From: an uncultured Anaerolineae bacterium | Lineage (GTDB): Bacteria > Chloroflexota > Anaerolineae > Promineifilales > Promineifilaceae | Direction of reading: 5' to 3' | Length of the DNA stretch: 64,000 nucleotides | NCBI GenBank assembly: GCA_905479495.1 | Contig: CAJQMR010000010.1 | Span: forward strand, 186,001-250,000 | Part shown: in pieces, positions 16,139 through 25,244 of the stretch | Numbering within the stretch: the stretch's first letter is position 1 | How the letters are laid out: each line of letters starts with the position of its first letter | Translations under genes and position numbers: made by a program | Notes under the pieces: model-generated | Database searches by the model: none | What the model saw: the letters and a program-made list of their open reading frames with translations, nothing else | Told to the model about the DNA's origin: nothing

Positions 16139-16963
16139 GTGGAAAATATTATTGATGTAACCGAAGAGACATTTATTGAAGAGGTACTAGAGCGGTCAGA
16201 GGAGCTGCCGGTCATTGTTGATTTTTGGGCACCCTGGTGTAGCCCTTGCCGTATGTTAAGTCCCGTTTTAGAGCGATTGGCGGCTGATCCCAGTCTGCAT
16301 TTTATTCTGGCAAAAGTGAATGTAGACAACAATCCTAATTTGTCGATGCAATATCGGGTGCAAAGCATCCCCGCCGTTTTGGCATTTGTAGATGGCGATG
16401 TGGCCGATGAATTTATCGGCGTGCAACCAGAACCAATCATCCGTCAGTTTATTCAGAAACTCATCCCGACCGAATTGGATGAGGCACTCAGTGATGCCCA
16501 AAGCTTGCTGGCCACGCGTCACTGGATGAAAGCGGAACAAGCGTTGCGCGATCTCATGATAGAGCACGCCAACCGGCCAGACGTGACTCTGAATCTGGCC
16601 AAAGCGCTATTGGCACAGGGTGAAGGATGTGAGGCGCGCGGTTTTTTGAAAGGTATTAAAGACGGTCCAGAACTCGTTGAGGCCGAAAAACTACTGCCAC
16701 TAGCAAACTATTTGTGTCTTATTGCTGAAGATCTGACGGAAGATGAAGATTTGTCTGAACTTGAGATTCAATACCGGCAAGGGGCACGATTAATAGGCCG
16801 CGGCAACCTGGCGGCGGCAATGGATGGCTTGCTAGACGTGCTGCGGCAAGACAAGCGTTACGGCGAGGCCCGTCAGGTGATGGTTGCTCTGTTTGCCCTG
16901 CTGGGCGATGATGACGACCTGACGCAGACCTACCGCGCTGAACTGGCCTCTGTCCTTTTTTAA
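16139..16963 (+). CDS. Thioredoxin-domain co-chaperone (CnoX/YbbN-like)
   Basis: Cytoplasmic protein of 274 aa with an N-terminal thioredoxin fold and C-terminal TPR-like helices. The active site is WCSPC (Cys34, Cys37). E. coli CnoX has SxxC here, while many other YbbN homologues keep CxxC. The TPR part (about 115-270: SLLATRHWMKAEQALRDL, LNLAKALLAQGE) and the DDDLTQTYRAELASVLF ending match the YbbN family, which protects proteins from oxidation and passes them to chaperones. Start is GTG at 16139. Confidence 0.88.
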   Translation: MENIIDVTEETFIEEVLERSEELPVIVDFWAPWCSPCRMLSPVLERLAADPSLHFILAKVNVDNNPNLSMQYRVQSIPAVLAFVDGDVADEFIGVQPEPIIRQFIQKLIPTELDEALSDAQSLLATRHWMKAEQALRDLMIEHANRPDVTLNLAKALLAQGEGCEARGFLKGIKDGPELVEAEKLLPLANYLCLIAEDLTEDEDLSELEIQYRQGARLIGRGNLAAAMDGLLDVLRQDKRYGEARQVMVALFALLGDDDDLTQTYRAELASVLF

Positions 16964-16971
16964 GAGAGTTT

Positions 16972-17068
16972 GGAACGCAGAGTTACGCGGAGAACCACGG
17001 AGTTACACAGAGTTTTTCTCTAAAATCTCAGCGAAACCCTGCGTCTTCTTTGCGCAGCTCTGTGTTCC
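16972..17068. repeat. CACAGAG-type intergenic repeat forming a long imperfect hairpin
   Basis: The segment contains the phrase ccacggagttacacagag and is bounded by an 11-bp inverted repeat (16972-16982 with 17058-17068, one wobble). Related sequence recurs at 33372, 35530, 52150 and 62586. It lies between two genes and has no coding potential. It may also serve as a terminator for the upstream gene. Confidence 0.65.
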
Positions 17069-17118
17069 TCTTTTGGTTTATTGACGCTCGAATAAAGTTG
17101 TTCGGGCGTTTTGTTTGT

Positions 17119-18072
17119 ATGATTGTTTCGTCGAAGGTTACGGCCGTATTCCATCAAAAACCGCTGCTAGATTACCTGGCTGGTCGCTTCACCTACCAAA
17201 CGCGGGCTACCTGGCAGGCACGGGTTGAAGCGGGAGATGTCACCTGCAACGGCCATTCTGCCACACCACACCAAATCGTCCGCCAGGGAGATGTGATCGC
17301 CTGTGATCTACCCGAACCGCCGCTGCCAGATGTGAATCTAGATTACAAAATTGTGTATGAAGATGAATGGTTGCTGGGGGTCAATAAGCCAGGGAATCTG
17401 AAGGTGCATGGACACGGCCGTTTTATCCAGGCCAACCTCATCTACCAGCTGCGCCACAATCACATGCCACCCTACCCAGAGGCCACGCTCATCAACCGGC
17501 TTGATAGAGATACCTCTGGCGTGGTGCTGCTGGCGCGCGACAATGACACCCTGCGCGAAGTGCAGACCCAGTTTGCGGCCCGCACCGTAAAAAAAACGTA
17601 TCTGGCTGTGGTCCACGGCATCCCCAATTGGACCATCCGAGAAGTCGATTTGCCAATAGGCCGCCTGCCCAGCGCCGAAGGGATTTACCGCTTTGGCGTG
17701 ATGGATGACGGCAAGCCAGCCCAGACAATGTTGGAAGTGATACGGCCGTTTCCGCCCAACTATGCCCTCGTCCGCCTCACCCCCAAAACGGGACGCACCC
17801 ATCAGCTGCGCGTCCATTTGGCAGCGTTGGGGCATCCCATCGTTGGCGACAGCCTTTACACCATGAGCGACACCGATTTTCTGGCGCAGTTTGCAGTCGG
17901 CGGCAGCAACGAGGCGCCACGGCCTCGCCAGGCGCTGCACTGTGCCCAGACCATTATCTGGCATCCACACCAGAAACGGCCGCTCACCATCAACGCCCCC
18001 CTCGCCAACGATATTCAGACCTTTCTAAAAACCATTGACCCCACATTTGAGGCCAACACGATATCATCATGA
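17119..18072 (+). CDS. RluA/RluD-family pseudouridine synthase
   Basis: Converts specific uridines in rRNA or tRNA to pseudouridine. The chosen start, ATG 17119 (MIVSSKVTAV), gives 317 aa; the longer frame from 17050 has an N-terminal stretch unlike the family. An S4-like RNA-binding domain at the N terminus (LLDYLAGRF, RVEAGDVTCNG, VRQGDVIACD) precedes the catalytic domain with motif INRLDRDTSG, whose Asp is the catalytic residue, and KTGRTHQLRVHLAALGHPIVGD. The rRNA target cannot be assigned. The stop overlaps the next start (ATGA), so the nuclease gene is translationally coupled. Confidence 0.9.
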   Translation: MIVSSKVTAVFHQKPLLDYLAGRFTYQTRATWQARVEAGDVTCNGHSATPHQIVRQGDVIACDLPEPPLPDVNLDYKIVYEDEWLLGVNKPGNLKVHGHGRFIQANLIYQLRHNHMPPYPEATLINRLDRDTSGVVLLARDNDTLREVQTQFAARTVKKTYLAVVHGIPNWTIREVDLPIGRLPSAEGIYRFGVMDDGKPAQTMLEVIRPFPPNYALVRLTPKTGRTHQLRVHLAALGHPIVGDSLYTMSDTDFLAQFAVGGSNEAPRPRQALHCAQTIIWHPHQKRPLTINAPLANDIQTFLKTIDPTFEANTISS

Positions 18073-18617
18073 TGATCAAGCAACTGCATCCCAAACAATC
18101 CCTTTATCTCCTGATCCTTTGCCTGCTGGTGTTGCTTTTGGCCGCCTGCGATTTGCTGACATCCCCACCCACTGGCAGCGACGGTATCCTGGCCCCAAAT
18201 GCCCCGCAGCTACCAAACGCGCCCAGCGAAACGGCCGTTGTCACCGAAGTGATTGACGGCGATACGATTAATGTGCTGCTGGACGGCCGTTCTTACCGTG
18301 TGCGTTATATTGGCATCGACACCCCAGAGCGGGATGAAGCGTGCTTTGCCGACGCGACCGAAGCCAATGCCAATTATGTAGAAGGGATGACGGTACGACT
18401 GGTACAAGACACCAACAACACAGATCGCTACGATCGGCTGCTGCGCTACGTCTACGTGGATGCGGTGCTGGTCAATGCGGAACTCGTTGCCGGTGGCTGG
18501 GCCGAATCCAAGCGATATCCGCCTGATGATGCGTTGTTCGACTATCTGGAAGAACTGGAAAGCAGTGCCGCTGACCAACAGTTGGGTTGCCATCCTGCTG
18601 GTGTTTTTGCCCCTTAG
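18069..18617 (+). CDS. Secreted staphylococcal-nuclease-like lipoprotein
   Basis: A 182-aa thermonuclease-family protein. The signal peptide ends in lipobox LLAAC (Cys27). The SNase fold shows VIDGDTINV, VRYIGIDTPE and YDRLLRYVYVD, which carry the acidic metal ligands and catalytic Arg/Glu of the family. It would cut DNA or RNA outside the membrane, for nutrient scavenging or defence against free DNA. It overlaps the pseudouridine synthase gene by 4 bp. The two ATG codons at 18069 and 18072 are equally possible starts. Confidence 0.9.
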   Translation: MMIKQLHPKQSLYLLILCLLVLLLAACDLLTSPPTGSDGILAPNAPQLPNAPSETAVVTEVIDGDTINVLLDGRSYRVRYIGIDTPERDEACFADATEANANYVEGMTVRLVQDTNNTDRYDRLLRYVYVDAVLVNAELVAGGWAESKRYPPDDALFDYLEELESSAADQQLGCHPAGVFAP

Positions 18618-18686
18618 CGTTCATTTCCCCGAAAACTTATCATTACCAGGTCAACAACAGTTTCCGGGGAAATAGAAAAATCTCTC

Positions 18687-20177
18687 TTATCCAACAGGCG
18701 ATGAAACGGACGCAGCTTTGGCCTTTACCGATTCAAGCTCAGGCACAAGGGGCAGGTAAACCTGAAAGGTTGATCCACATCCATTCCCTTGACTTATCAA
18801 AGCCACATGCCCCTGCATCATTTTGCTAATGGCCTGCACAATAAATAGTCCCAAACCCAGACCACGCCGTTCGTCCACATTGCTGGCGCGATAAAATAAG
18901 TCAAATACTTTGGGCTGTTCATGCAGCGGGATGCCAATCCCATGATCTTGCACTTCAATGACAAATTGAGGCTTATCGAGCCAAAGACGAACCTGAACAG
19001 GTGAACCTTTTCCTGAATATTTCAAACCATTGGCAACCAGGCCACCCACAATTTTTTCCAAAAGCGCCAGGTCTGTCTGCACAGATGTTGCCACGGTGGC
19101 TGCATAAGCAAAAGAAACGCGCTGTGGTTGATTGGTTTCGCGCATGATTGCTTCAGTTAGTCTTTGGCACAATTCATTGAAGGCAAAGCTTTGGTAGGCA
19201 GGTTGAATGCCCTCTCTTTGGGCCCGGCCCACTAAGGCCACATCTTTGAGTAGATCGTTGAGGTAAAAAATCGCTTCCTCTATGCGTTGGTGAGCGGCAT
19301 CTCGTCGGGTTTGCGGCAGCTTCTCGTAATATTCGTGCAGAAGCTGGGTTGAACTGTAAATCACAGACAAAGGCGTACGAAACTCATGAGATACGACAGT
19401 AATGATGCGTGATTGCAATTCGCCTAACTGTGTTTCGGCTTCTAGCGCCTGGGTCAACTGTAGCGCCAAATGCCGCTCTCGCTCCAACGATTTTTCCAAA
19501 TCGGCCGTTCGGGCTTGAACGGCTTCTTCAAGCGCCTCGTTTTGTAGACGGTAAACGGCCGTTTCTGCTTGGGCCTGTTCCGCAATGCGAACCTGCTCTA
19601 CAGCAATGTGTAAATTACGCTGCCACACATAAACAATCAAAGGGAAAACCGACACCATAATCATTAGAACGAAATAGCGAAACAGTGGCTCTTCAAAATA
19701 GGCAGCACTACGCACTGCATCGTGCAGATCCACCCAGGTTAAATAGCCACCCAATCCCCAGTTTAACAGGGCGGTAAAAATACTGGCCTTCGTGCCAATG
19801 ACAAATCCGGCTATGATGGGCGCAATTGTGATCGCTGCTAAAAAGGGGATGCTTACGATACCATCGGGGTGTTTCAAGGCCGCCACAGAGAACGTCAGCC
19901 AAAAAACGGCCGCTAACAAATAACCAGCTTCCTTAACCCAGCCTTGATTTAGCAGCAGCTTCGTAACAAAAAGCCCAATGATTAAGCTGAGCGATATATA
20001 TAAATATCGTTCAGAATTAGACAGGCTAGAAAACAAAGACCAGAACAACAAAGTGCCCAATAAAAAAATCGTCCCCCACTTGAACACCAGATTAAAAAGG
20101 TCTATCTGACGCCGATCTTTATCATCGAAAACTTCTGGTGCATTTAGCCAAGTTTGGAATCGTTGAGGGATTATCAT
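18687..20177 (-). CDS. Sensor histidine kinase with N-terminal membrane domain
   Basis: Membrane-bound histidine kinase of 496 aa. The first 180 residues contain six hydrophobic segments without an obvious extracellular sensor domain. A coiled-coil linker (about 190-255) follows, then HisKA with phospho-acceptor in SHEFRTPLSV and HATPase_c with N-box, DHGIGIP and GLGLGLFIV. No response-regulator gene is adjacent, so it is an orphan kinase. It is convergent with the nuclease gene. Confidence 0.9.
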   Translation of the reverse strand: MIIPQRFQTWLNAPEVFDDKDRRQIDLFNLVFKWGTIFLLGTLLFWSLFSSLSNSERYLYISLSLIIGLFVTKLLLNQGWVKEAGYLLAAVFWLTFSVAALKHPDGIVSIPFLAAITIAPIIAGFVIGTKASIFTALLNWGLGGYLTWVDLHDAVRSAAYFEEPLFRYFVLMIMVSVFPLIVYVWQRNLHIAVEQVRIAEQAQAETAVYRLQNEALEEAVQARTADLEKSLERERHLALQLTQALEAETQLGELQSRIITVVSHEFRTPLSVIYSSTQLLHEYYEKLPQTRRDAAHQRIEEAIFYLNDLLKDVALVGRAQREGIQPAYQSFAFNELCQRLTEAIMRETNQPQRVSFAYAATVATSVQTDLALLEKIVGGLVANGLKYSGKGSPVQVRLWLDKPQFVIEVQDHGIGIPLHEQPKVFDLFYRASNVDERRGLGLGLFIVQAISKMMQGHVALISQGNGCGSTFQVYLPLVPELESVKAKAASVSSPVG

Positions 20178-20243
20178 TTCGTCTGGGCTTTGTGTTGGAA
20201 CATTACTGTAAAATCGTTGTTTCGTCAGCGTTTAGCGATGTCT

Positions 20244-20696
20244 CTACTTCATTCGCTTGCTCTCTAAATTTGCGTGCATGTCAAGATAACGCAGCCAGGC
20301 ACCCAATGTGATCATGCCGTACCGGTTATGTTTGACCTTCATAAACTGATCCACCTGGTTATCATCGAGGGCCTCTGCCAGCGCCACAGTTCTTTTGCGC
20401 GCCAGGCGAAATTCAGCCTTGAGCTGTTCCCAGCTGCGGCTGCGCGAAGGTCGATAGTTATCATACTCTTCTTCTTTGAATGGCTCACCCAGCCCAACAC
20501 GCAAACGGCTCTGCCCCCATTGTTCAATGCCAATGATGTGGCTTAAGACCTGCCGGTTCCGCTCGCTGTCTGGATACTTCTCAAGTCGGTGGCTAATCGA
20601 CTCCCCACTTGCCGCTAATTTTTCACCCCAGGCCGCCATGGTCCATTTACCCCCAGGCCGCTCTAAGATTAGCGCGCGCATCATCTTTTGAAACAT
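20244..20696 (-). CDS. DinB-like four-helix-bundle protein
   Basis: A 150-aa cytoplasmic protein resembling the DinB/YfiT fold (DinB_2 group). The histidines in VLSHIIGIEQW, KVKHNRYG and LDMHANLE sit where DinB-type proteins hold a metal ion. Members act as thiol-dependent transferases or are uncharacterised, so no specific substrate is claimed. It is transcribed alone; 194 bp upstream to the next gene contain no recognisable element except one ACGGCCGT near 20782. Confidence 0.7.
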   Translation of the reverse strand: MFQKMMRALILERPGGKWTMAAWGEKLAASGESISHRLEKYPDSERNRQVLSHIIGIEQWGQSRLRVGLGEPFKEEEYDNYRPSRSRSWEQLKAEFRLARKRTVALAEALDDNQVDQFMKVKHNRYGMITLGAWLRYLDMHANLESKRMK

Positions 20697-20890
20697 AGCT
20701 TACATCCCCAATCTTACAAAAAGAATATAACCGCTGCCTGGCCCAGTGGCTACCAGAATCCCACGAGAAAGAGAAGCAAAACGGCCGTATTCAATTGAAC
20801 AGTTCTCAAACGAATATGATTAACCGGAAACCTATATTCAAGCAATTTCAAGTGGAGAAACGGCTGCGCGTTTGGCGCACAGCAACGGAT

Positions 20891-21901
20891 TTATGGTTCC
20901 CACTGATAGTGAACCAGGGTGCTCAAATAATATTGTCCCTGCCATAACTCCAGACCAACCACCCAGCTGCCCCAATTCAGTTCGGCAAACTCCTCTGTGC
21001 CTGGGCGATAAAAAGAATAGTAATTGATGGGCGCATAAGTATCGGGCAAAACGACAAAACCAGCCGTGCCACCGTGCAAAATCTCATTGCAAGCCATTTC
21101 TGTAGCATCAAAAAGGTCTGTTTGCAGGCGAGGCAACAAGATTTCTGCCGGTGTGCCAACGATGGCTTCACCACTTCCGGCAGCTGCACCCCAATTGTAG
21201 CTGGCCGAATCACTGAACAGACCCTGGTTATCTAACCGGGTTTCCGCTTCACGCCAGAGCAGGCGCACGCGCAAACCTCGTTCTGGGTGAATGAGCTGGG
21301 CAAAAATAGCATCATCTTGGTTGGCCACGGCCGTTTTCAACCGATCGAGCAGTTGCAAAACGGCCGTATCCCCACAAAACGCCGCATCGGGCACAACCTG
21401 GGTCAAAAAGCGACTGTTCACCCAGCCGGCCAATCCACCCTGCTGGATTGGCACCCAGGTTGAGCCAGCTACCACCTGGCCGCTGCCGGTAATCTGCACG
21501 TTGGTGGCATTGGGTGGCAAGGTGCCCACAACGCCAAAGTCTACACCAGGCCCAGAACGCATGTTAAGCACATCGTTTGTCTCTACAAAGACAACGGCAT
21601 AGCTGGCTGGCTGATTGTTACTGTTGGCGATGGGGGTATTGGTGGCCGGAACGGCCGTTGCCGTTGGCACATCAGTTGGTGTGGTGGCGGCTGTATCCGT
21701 GGCGATGCTGGTGGGAACGGCCGTGGGTTCTGGCGGCACCGTTTCAGTCACCACAACTTCTAAAGCTGGCGGTTCTGTAGGCACTGCCAACGTGGGTGCA
21801 GGCGTGGGCACCTCTTCCGCACCACCGCAAGCCACAGCCAGCAAGATCAGCAAACCTAAGCCAATCCATTGCACTCGTTTTTCTACTGTTTTAAAATTCA
21901 T
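20891..21901 (-). CDS. Lipoprotein with bacterial SH3 domain
   Basis: Exported lipoprotein, 336 aa from ATG 21901 (a TTG three codons upstream is possible). The signal peptide ends in a VAC lipobox. A Thr/Pro/Val-rich linker (about residues 28-95) follows, and then a type-3 SH3 domain (NVLNMRSGPGVDFGVVGTL to GWVNSRFLT), which in other bacteria binds cell-wall peptides. The remaining 170 residues show no domain I recognise. The linker is enriched in ACGGCCGT palindromes read as TAV. Confidence 0.8.
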   Translation of the reverse strand: MNFKTVEKRVQWIGLGLLILLAVACGGAEEVPTPAPTLAVPTEPPALEVVVTETVPPEPTAVPTSIATDTAATTPTDVPTATAVPATNTPIANSNNQPASYAVVFVETNDVLNMRSGPGVDFGVVGTLPPNATNVQITGSGQVVAGSTWVPIQQGGLAGWVNSRFLTQVVPDAAFCGDTAVLQLLDRLKTAVANQDDAIFAQLIHPERGLRVRLLWREAETRLDNQGLFSDSASYNWGAAAGSGEAIVGTPAEILLPRLQTDLFDATEMACNEILHGGTAGFVVLPDTYAPINYYSFYRPGTEEFAELNWGSWVVGLELWQGQYYLSTLVHYQWEP

Positions 21902-21964
21902 AGTTCCCAACGAAAGATACTATCTTCACGAATCAGCCAAACTTTTAAAGTTCAGGCCTCTTCA

Positions 21965-22309
21965 TTAATTTTGAGGTGATAAGCTTTGAAAATAAAGTAG
22001 TGCCTCCCGGATATTTGCTTGCTCAGACACTCGACACTCAGATGTTATTGATATCTCCGAAACCGCTTCAAATAATCCGTGAGTTTCATTATGCCAGGCA
22101 ACAACAAGCTCAGGTTTGAGTTCTGTTTCGTGTGATGGAGGAGTACCGGCGGACCGAATCAATGCTGCCGCTAATCGTAAAAGCCCATCTTTCGTCGCAA
22201 CGAGACATGCTTCGTCCGGTCCGGTCACAATCGCGATACCAATTCGAGAATTCGATTCTTCCAATAAAGAGTCAATTCTGTTGGCTAATTTGATCAGTTC
22301 TGATTCCAT
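21965..22309 (-). CDS. Hypothetical protein, 114 aa
   Basis: A small acidic cytoplasmic protein with no signal peptide or membrane segment. The sequence alternates helix and strand (ELIKLANRIDSLLEES, IGIAIVTGPDEACLVATKDGLLRLAAALI, ELVVAWHNETHGLFEAVSEISITSE). I recognise no family with confidence. It lies 23 bp downstream of ychF on the same strand and may be co-transcribed. It contains no ACGGCCGT palindrome, unlike its neighbours. Confidence 0.7.
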   Translation of the reverse strand: MESELIKLANRIDSLLEESNSRIGIAIVTGPDEACLVATKDGLLRLAAALIRSAGTPPSHETELKPELVVAWHNETHGLFEAVSEISITSECRVSEQANIREALLYFQSLSPQN

Positions 22310-22332
22310 ATTTACCCGGCAAACTCACACAA

Positions 22333-23421
22333 TTAAATGTTGAACTTGATATTAATCACGTCACCGTCTTGCACGATGTAGGTTTTACCTTCCTGGCGCA
22401 GCTTACCGGCGCTGCGGGCCTGCGGCAAGCCGCCCAATGCCACCAAATCGTCATAGGCAACGGTTTCGGCGCGAATGAACCCTTTGGCCAGATCGGTATG
22501 AATGGCGGCAGCGGCGTCTACGGCCGTTGCTTCTCGCTTGATTGTCCAGGCCCGTACCTCATCTTCACCAACCGTAAAAAAGGATTGCAGCCCCATCAAA
22601 TCGTAGCTCAAGCCAATCACCCGATCCAGGCTCAATTCGGTCACGCCGTACTCTTCCATGAACATTTCTAATGATTCCGTGTCGCCAGCGGCGCTGAGCT
22701 GAGACAATTCCATCTCCAGCTTGCCGCGCAGATTGGCTACCACGGTCAGCGGATGATCATAATCAATGCTGAGTTCTTCCTGGTCATCGCCAATGTTGAT
22801 GAGCACGACCGTTGGTTTGAGCGTAAGCAAGCCGTAACCACGCAGCATCTTTTCCTGATCATCGGTAAGATTGAGGCTGCGTAACGGCCGTTCCTCACTC
22901 AAGGTTTCATTTAGCTGCTGGAACAGCGCCAGTTCAGCCTGAGCCGCCCCTTTGTCCTTGGTCGCCCCCTTGCGCAAGCCATCCTCAATCTTCTCGATAC
23001 GCCGCTCGACTACGCCCAAATCATTCAGCAGAAATTCGGTGTCTAGAATCTCCAGGTCGCGCACGGCATCTACGCTGCCATCAGGATGCGGCACCAGGTC
23101 CGATTCAAAAGCCCGCACCACATGGACAAAGCCATCGAGCCCAGAAAGGTGGTTGAGTAATTCGCCGCTCATCCCCCCGCCCTCGTTGGCCCCCTTTTTA
23201 ATGCCGGCCACATCGGTGTAGGTAATTTTGGCAAAGGTGGTTTTCTTGGGCTGGAACATGTTGGTTAACACGTCCACCCGTTCATCGTACACATCCACAA
23301 CGGCCGTTAGCACATCAAAACGGCCGCCCATACTTTGACCTGTAGGCGCATCCCCTTTGGTCAGAGCATTAAAGATGGTGGTTTTACCGCTGCTCGGTAA
23401 ACCAATAATTCCTAATTTCAT
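22333..23421 (-). CDS. ychF: Redox-regulated ribosome-associated ATPase YchF
   Basis: A 362-aa Obg-related P-loop NTPase that binds ribosomes and the proteasome-like machinery and prefers ATP over GTP. Walker A is GLPSSGKT (7-14), G3 lies in YTDVAGI, and the Gly4 region is INIGDD where true GTPases have NKxD, consistent with ATP use. The C-terminal TGS domain ends in QDGDVINIKFNI. The gene starts 4 bp after the upstream lipoprotein stop, so the two are co-transcribed. Confidence 0.94.
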   Translation of the reverse strand: MKLGIIGLPSSGKTTIFNALTKGDAPTGQSMGGRFDVLTAVVDVYDERVDVLTNMFQPKKTTFAKITYTDVAGIKKGANEGGGMSGELLNHLSGLDGFVHVVRAFESDLVPHPDGSVDAVRDLEILDTEFLLNDLGVVERRIEKIEDGLRKGATKDKGAAQAELALFQQLNETLSEERPLRSLNLTDDQEKMLRGYGLLTLKPTVVLINIGDDQEELSIDYDHPLTVVANLRGKLEMELSQLSAAGDTESLEMFMEEYGVTELSLDRVIGLSYDLMGLQSFFTVGEDEVRAWTIKREATAVDAAAAIHTDLAKGFIRAETVAYDDLVALGGLPQARSAGKLRQEGKTYIVQDGDVINIKFNI

Positions 23422-23424
23422 AAT

Positions 23425-24429
23425 TTAATTCTCAACTCGTTGTAAAGACCAATCATCAATGAAGAACCCATTGCTGGCCAAAGCATAACGGCCCCGTAAC
23501 CCGACACCAATACGCACGGTTTGGGCAGCATCAATCGTAAACGTATGCTGGAACGTGCCCCAGGTGCCAAAAGCAGCAAAGTTTAACCAGCCCGTGCCGC
23601 CGCTGGGCGAAATAAAGCGCACTTCACCTGCATTGGGGTCGCCTGAGTACTGCTTGCCCCCTTCGTAGGTGGTGACCAGGTCGGGGAAAATATACACAGT
23701 AAAGACGTAAGTTCCTGGCTGCAAAGCAACATCTTGCAGCAGCCGCAAGCTAATGGGGCCGTTCCCCTTAAACGCCTTAATCGTATATTCCCCTTGCCGG
23801 ATGAATAAACCACGCTCGTTTTCGGGCAGTTGATAGTAAGGCAAGACGCGCGTTTCAGGCGGGAACCAAATATCCCAATCCTGGCCGCCAAAGCCAGTGG
23901 GGCCGCTATCGTATTCCATGGCCCAGCCATTGGGCAGTTGGAATTCGGGTGCGCCAAACATATTGTACCAGCCCTCTTCAAACGAGCCGTTAACCAGCAG
24001 ATTACCACTCAAAACAGGTTCCGCCGGGACGGTTGGCGGTGGTGGCGGTTGGGTATTTACCGGAGCGGCGGTGGATGGTATTTCGGTAGGAACGGCCGTT
24101 TCCGTGGGTACTGCTGTTTCGGTGGGGATGGGTGAACTGGTTGGTGGTGGGGTGCTGGTAGGTGGCGGGGGCGCTGTCGCCGCTACCGTAGGCGTTTCAA
24201 TCGCCTGGGTGGGTACCGGGGGTAATGTCGGCTCCTCAGTGGCTTGGGCCACTTCCACGGCAGCCGCGATGGGGGCTTGGGCAGTTACGGCGAGGGCAAC
24301 GGCCGTATCCACCGTGGCCTGCACATCAACTTCCGGTGTTTCCGGTTCACTTTGGCACGCCGCCAATACCACTAATAGCAAGCTAGCCAACAGCAACCAC
24401 GGGTAAAAAGCTTTTTGTTTTCCTTTCAC
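23425..24429 (-). CDS. Lipoprotein with Thr/Pro linker and carbohydrate-binding-like domain
   Basis: A GTG start at 24429, preceded by GGAGG 7 nt upstream, gives 334 aa; a GTG six codons earlier overlaps that Shine-Dalgarno. The signal peptide ends in lipobox VLAAC. A long Thr/Pro/Ala/Val linker (about 28-140) leads to a beta-sandwich region starting LSGNLLVNGSFEEGW, the hallmark beginning of CBM-like jelly-roll modules, and ending NGFFIDDWSLQRVEN. It probably displays a glycan-binding head on the cell surface. Confidence 0.8.
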   Translation of the reverse strand: MKGKQKAFYPWLLLASLLLVVLAACQSEPETPEVDVQATVDTAVALAVTAQAPIAAAVEVAQATEEPTLPPVPTQAIETPTVAATAPPPPTSTPPPTSSPIPTETAVPTETAVPTEIPSTAAPVNTQPPPPPTVPAEPVLSGNLLVNGSFEEGWYNMFGAPEFQLPNGWAMEYDSGPTGFGGQDWDIWFPPETRVLPYYQLPENERGLFIRQGEYTIKAFKGNGPISLRLLQDVALQPGTYVFTVYIFPDLVTTYEGGKQYSGDPNAGEVRFISPSGGTGWLNFAAFGTWGTFQHTFTIDAAQTVRIGVGLRGRYALASNGFFIDDWSLQRVEN

Positions 24430-24473
24430 TAAAATCCTCCGATTCACTCCCGCTACACCCTACATAAAGAATA

Positions 24474-24511
24474 ATGGGTAACACACGGTCCTACTGGACT
24501 CAGTTACCCAT
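24474..24511. terminator. Two-tier hairpin upstream of the lipoprotein gene
   Basis: An outer 9-bp stem (24474-24482 with 24503-24511) encloses an inner GTCC/GGAC stem with a TACT loop. On the minus strand it is followed by a moderately T-rich stretch, so it could end transcription from the upstream DUF5706 gene or act as a 5' control element of the lipoprotein mRNA. Confidence 0.5.
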
Positions 24512-24606
24512 CTGTGTAACGCTTCTTTTAATGGAATGAACGGTGCGAATTGTATGCAGGTGAGTTTGAATTAGCAAATTGAACAGAACCTGGCGGAGAA
24601 CGGCCG

Positions 24607-25134
24607 TTATCCCCAAAACTTAAACACCTCCACCCCAATCAGCATCAAGCCACTGCTCACCAGGCCACCGATAAACGTCAGATACGCCAGCCGCACGTAA
24701 CGGTACTTTTGATGCCCCAGATAAACACCCAATTCATACACTTCCCGAATTTGCGCCTCATACGTATTCTCCGACGAAGCCATCACTTCCTCCATAATGT
24801 CTCTAAACGCTTCATAATCCAGATTCATAAAATTACCAAAAAACAAGATGTTGCAGTCTGGATTTTTTGTCTCAGGCTGAAAGTCAAAATCAAGCTTGGG
24901 CATCACCGCATACGCCGCAAAAAAGACGGTCACCACGCAAAACAAAATCAATACCACAACCGGCCAGCGCAATACCGGATCACTCAAATAGCCAATTGAA
25001 AATGTAGTTACCACGGCGGCCAACGTCAGCATAATATTTGCTTTTACATCTGCCATAGAACTAAGCTGCACATGGTGCATTCGCGTTTGGCGCAGCAGAT
25101 GATCTAGGTGAGTACCAGGGTTAATCGGGGTCAT
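24607..25134 (-). CDS. Pycsar-effector-like membrane protein (PycTM/DUF5706)
   Basis: A 175-aa membrane protein; ATG 25134 follows GGAGG by 5 nt. The N-terminal helix carries HHVQLSSMADVKANIMLTLAAVV, which matches the DUF5706 signature (ADxKANI followed by a membrane helix). A second membrane helix and a cytoplasmic helical stretch follow, then a last helix (LAYLTFIGGLVSSGLML). In Pycsar anti-phage systems this module is gated by cCMP or cUMP. No pyrimidine cyclase gene is nearby. It may be an orphan effector or have another role. Confidence 0.75.
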   Translation of the reverse strand: MTPINPGTHLDHLLRQTRMHHVQLSSMADVKANIMLTLAAVVTTFSIGYLSDPVLRWPVVVLILFCVVTVFFAAYAVMPKLDFDFQPETKNPDCNILFFGNFMNLDYEAFRDIMEEVMASSENTYEAQIREVYELGVYLGHQKYRYVRLAYLTFIGGLVSSGLMLIGVEVFKFWG

Positions 25135-25244
25135 GGGTTCCTCCAAGTAAATACAGCTAGAATGTTTTTGTGCTGAGACACAACAAGGTAAACTAATCGT
25201 AGGTCAAGTATGTAAACTTGACCAACAATTTGAAGGAGCAAACA

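Noticed and set aside
21965..22309. Immunity protein of a toxin system
   Set aside because: A faint resemblance to small immunity proteins, but no toxin gene is adjacent; left as hypothetical.
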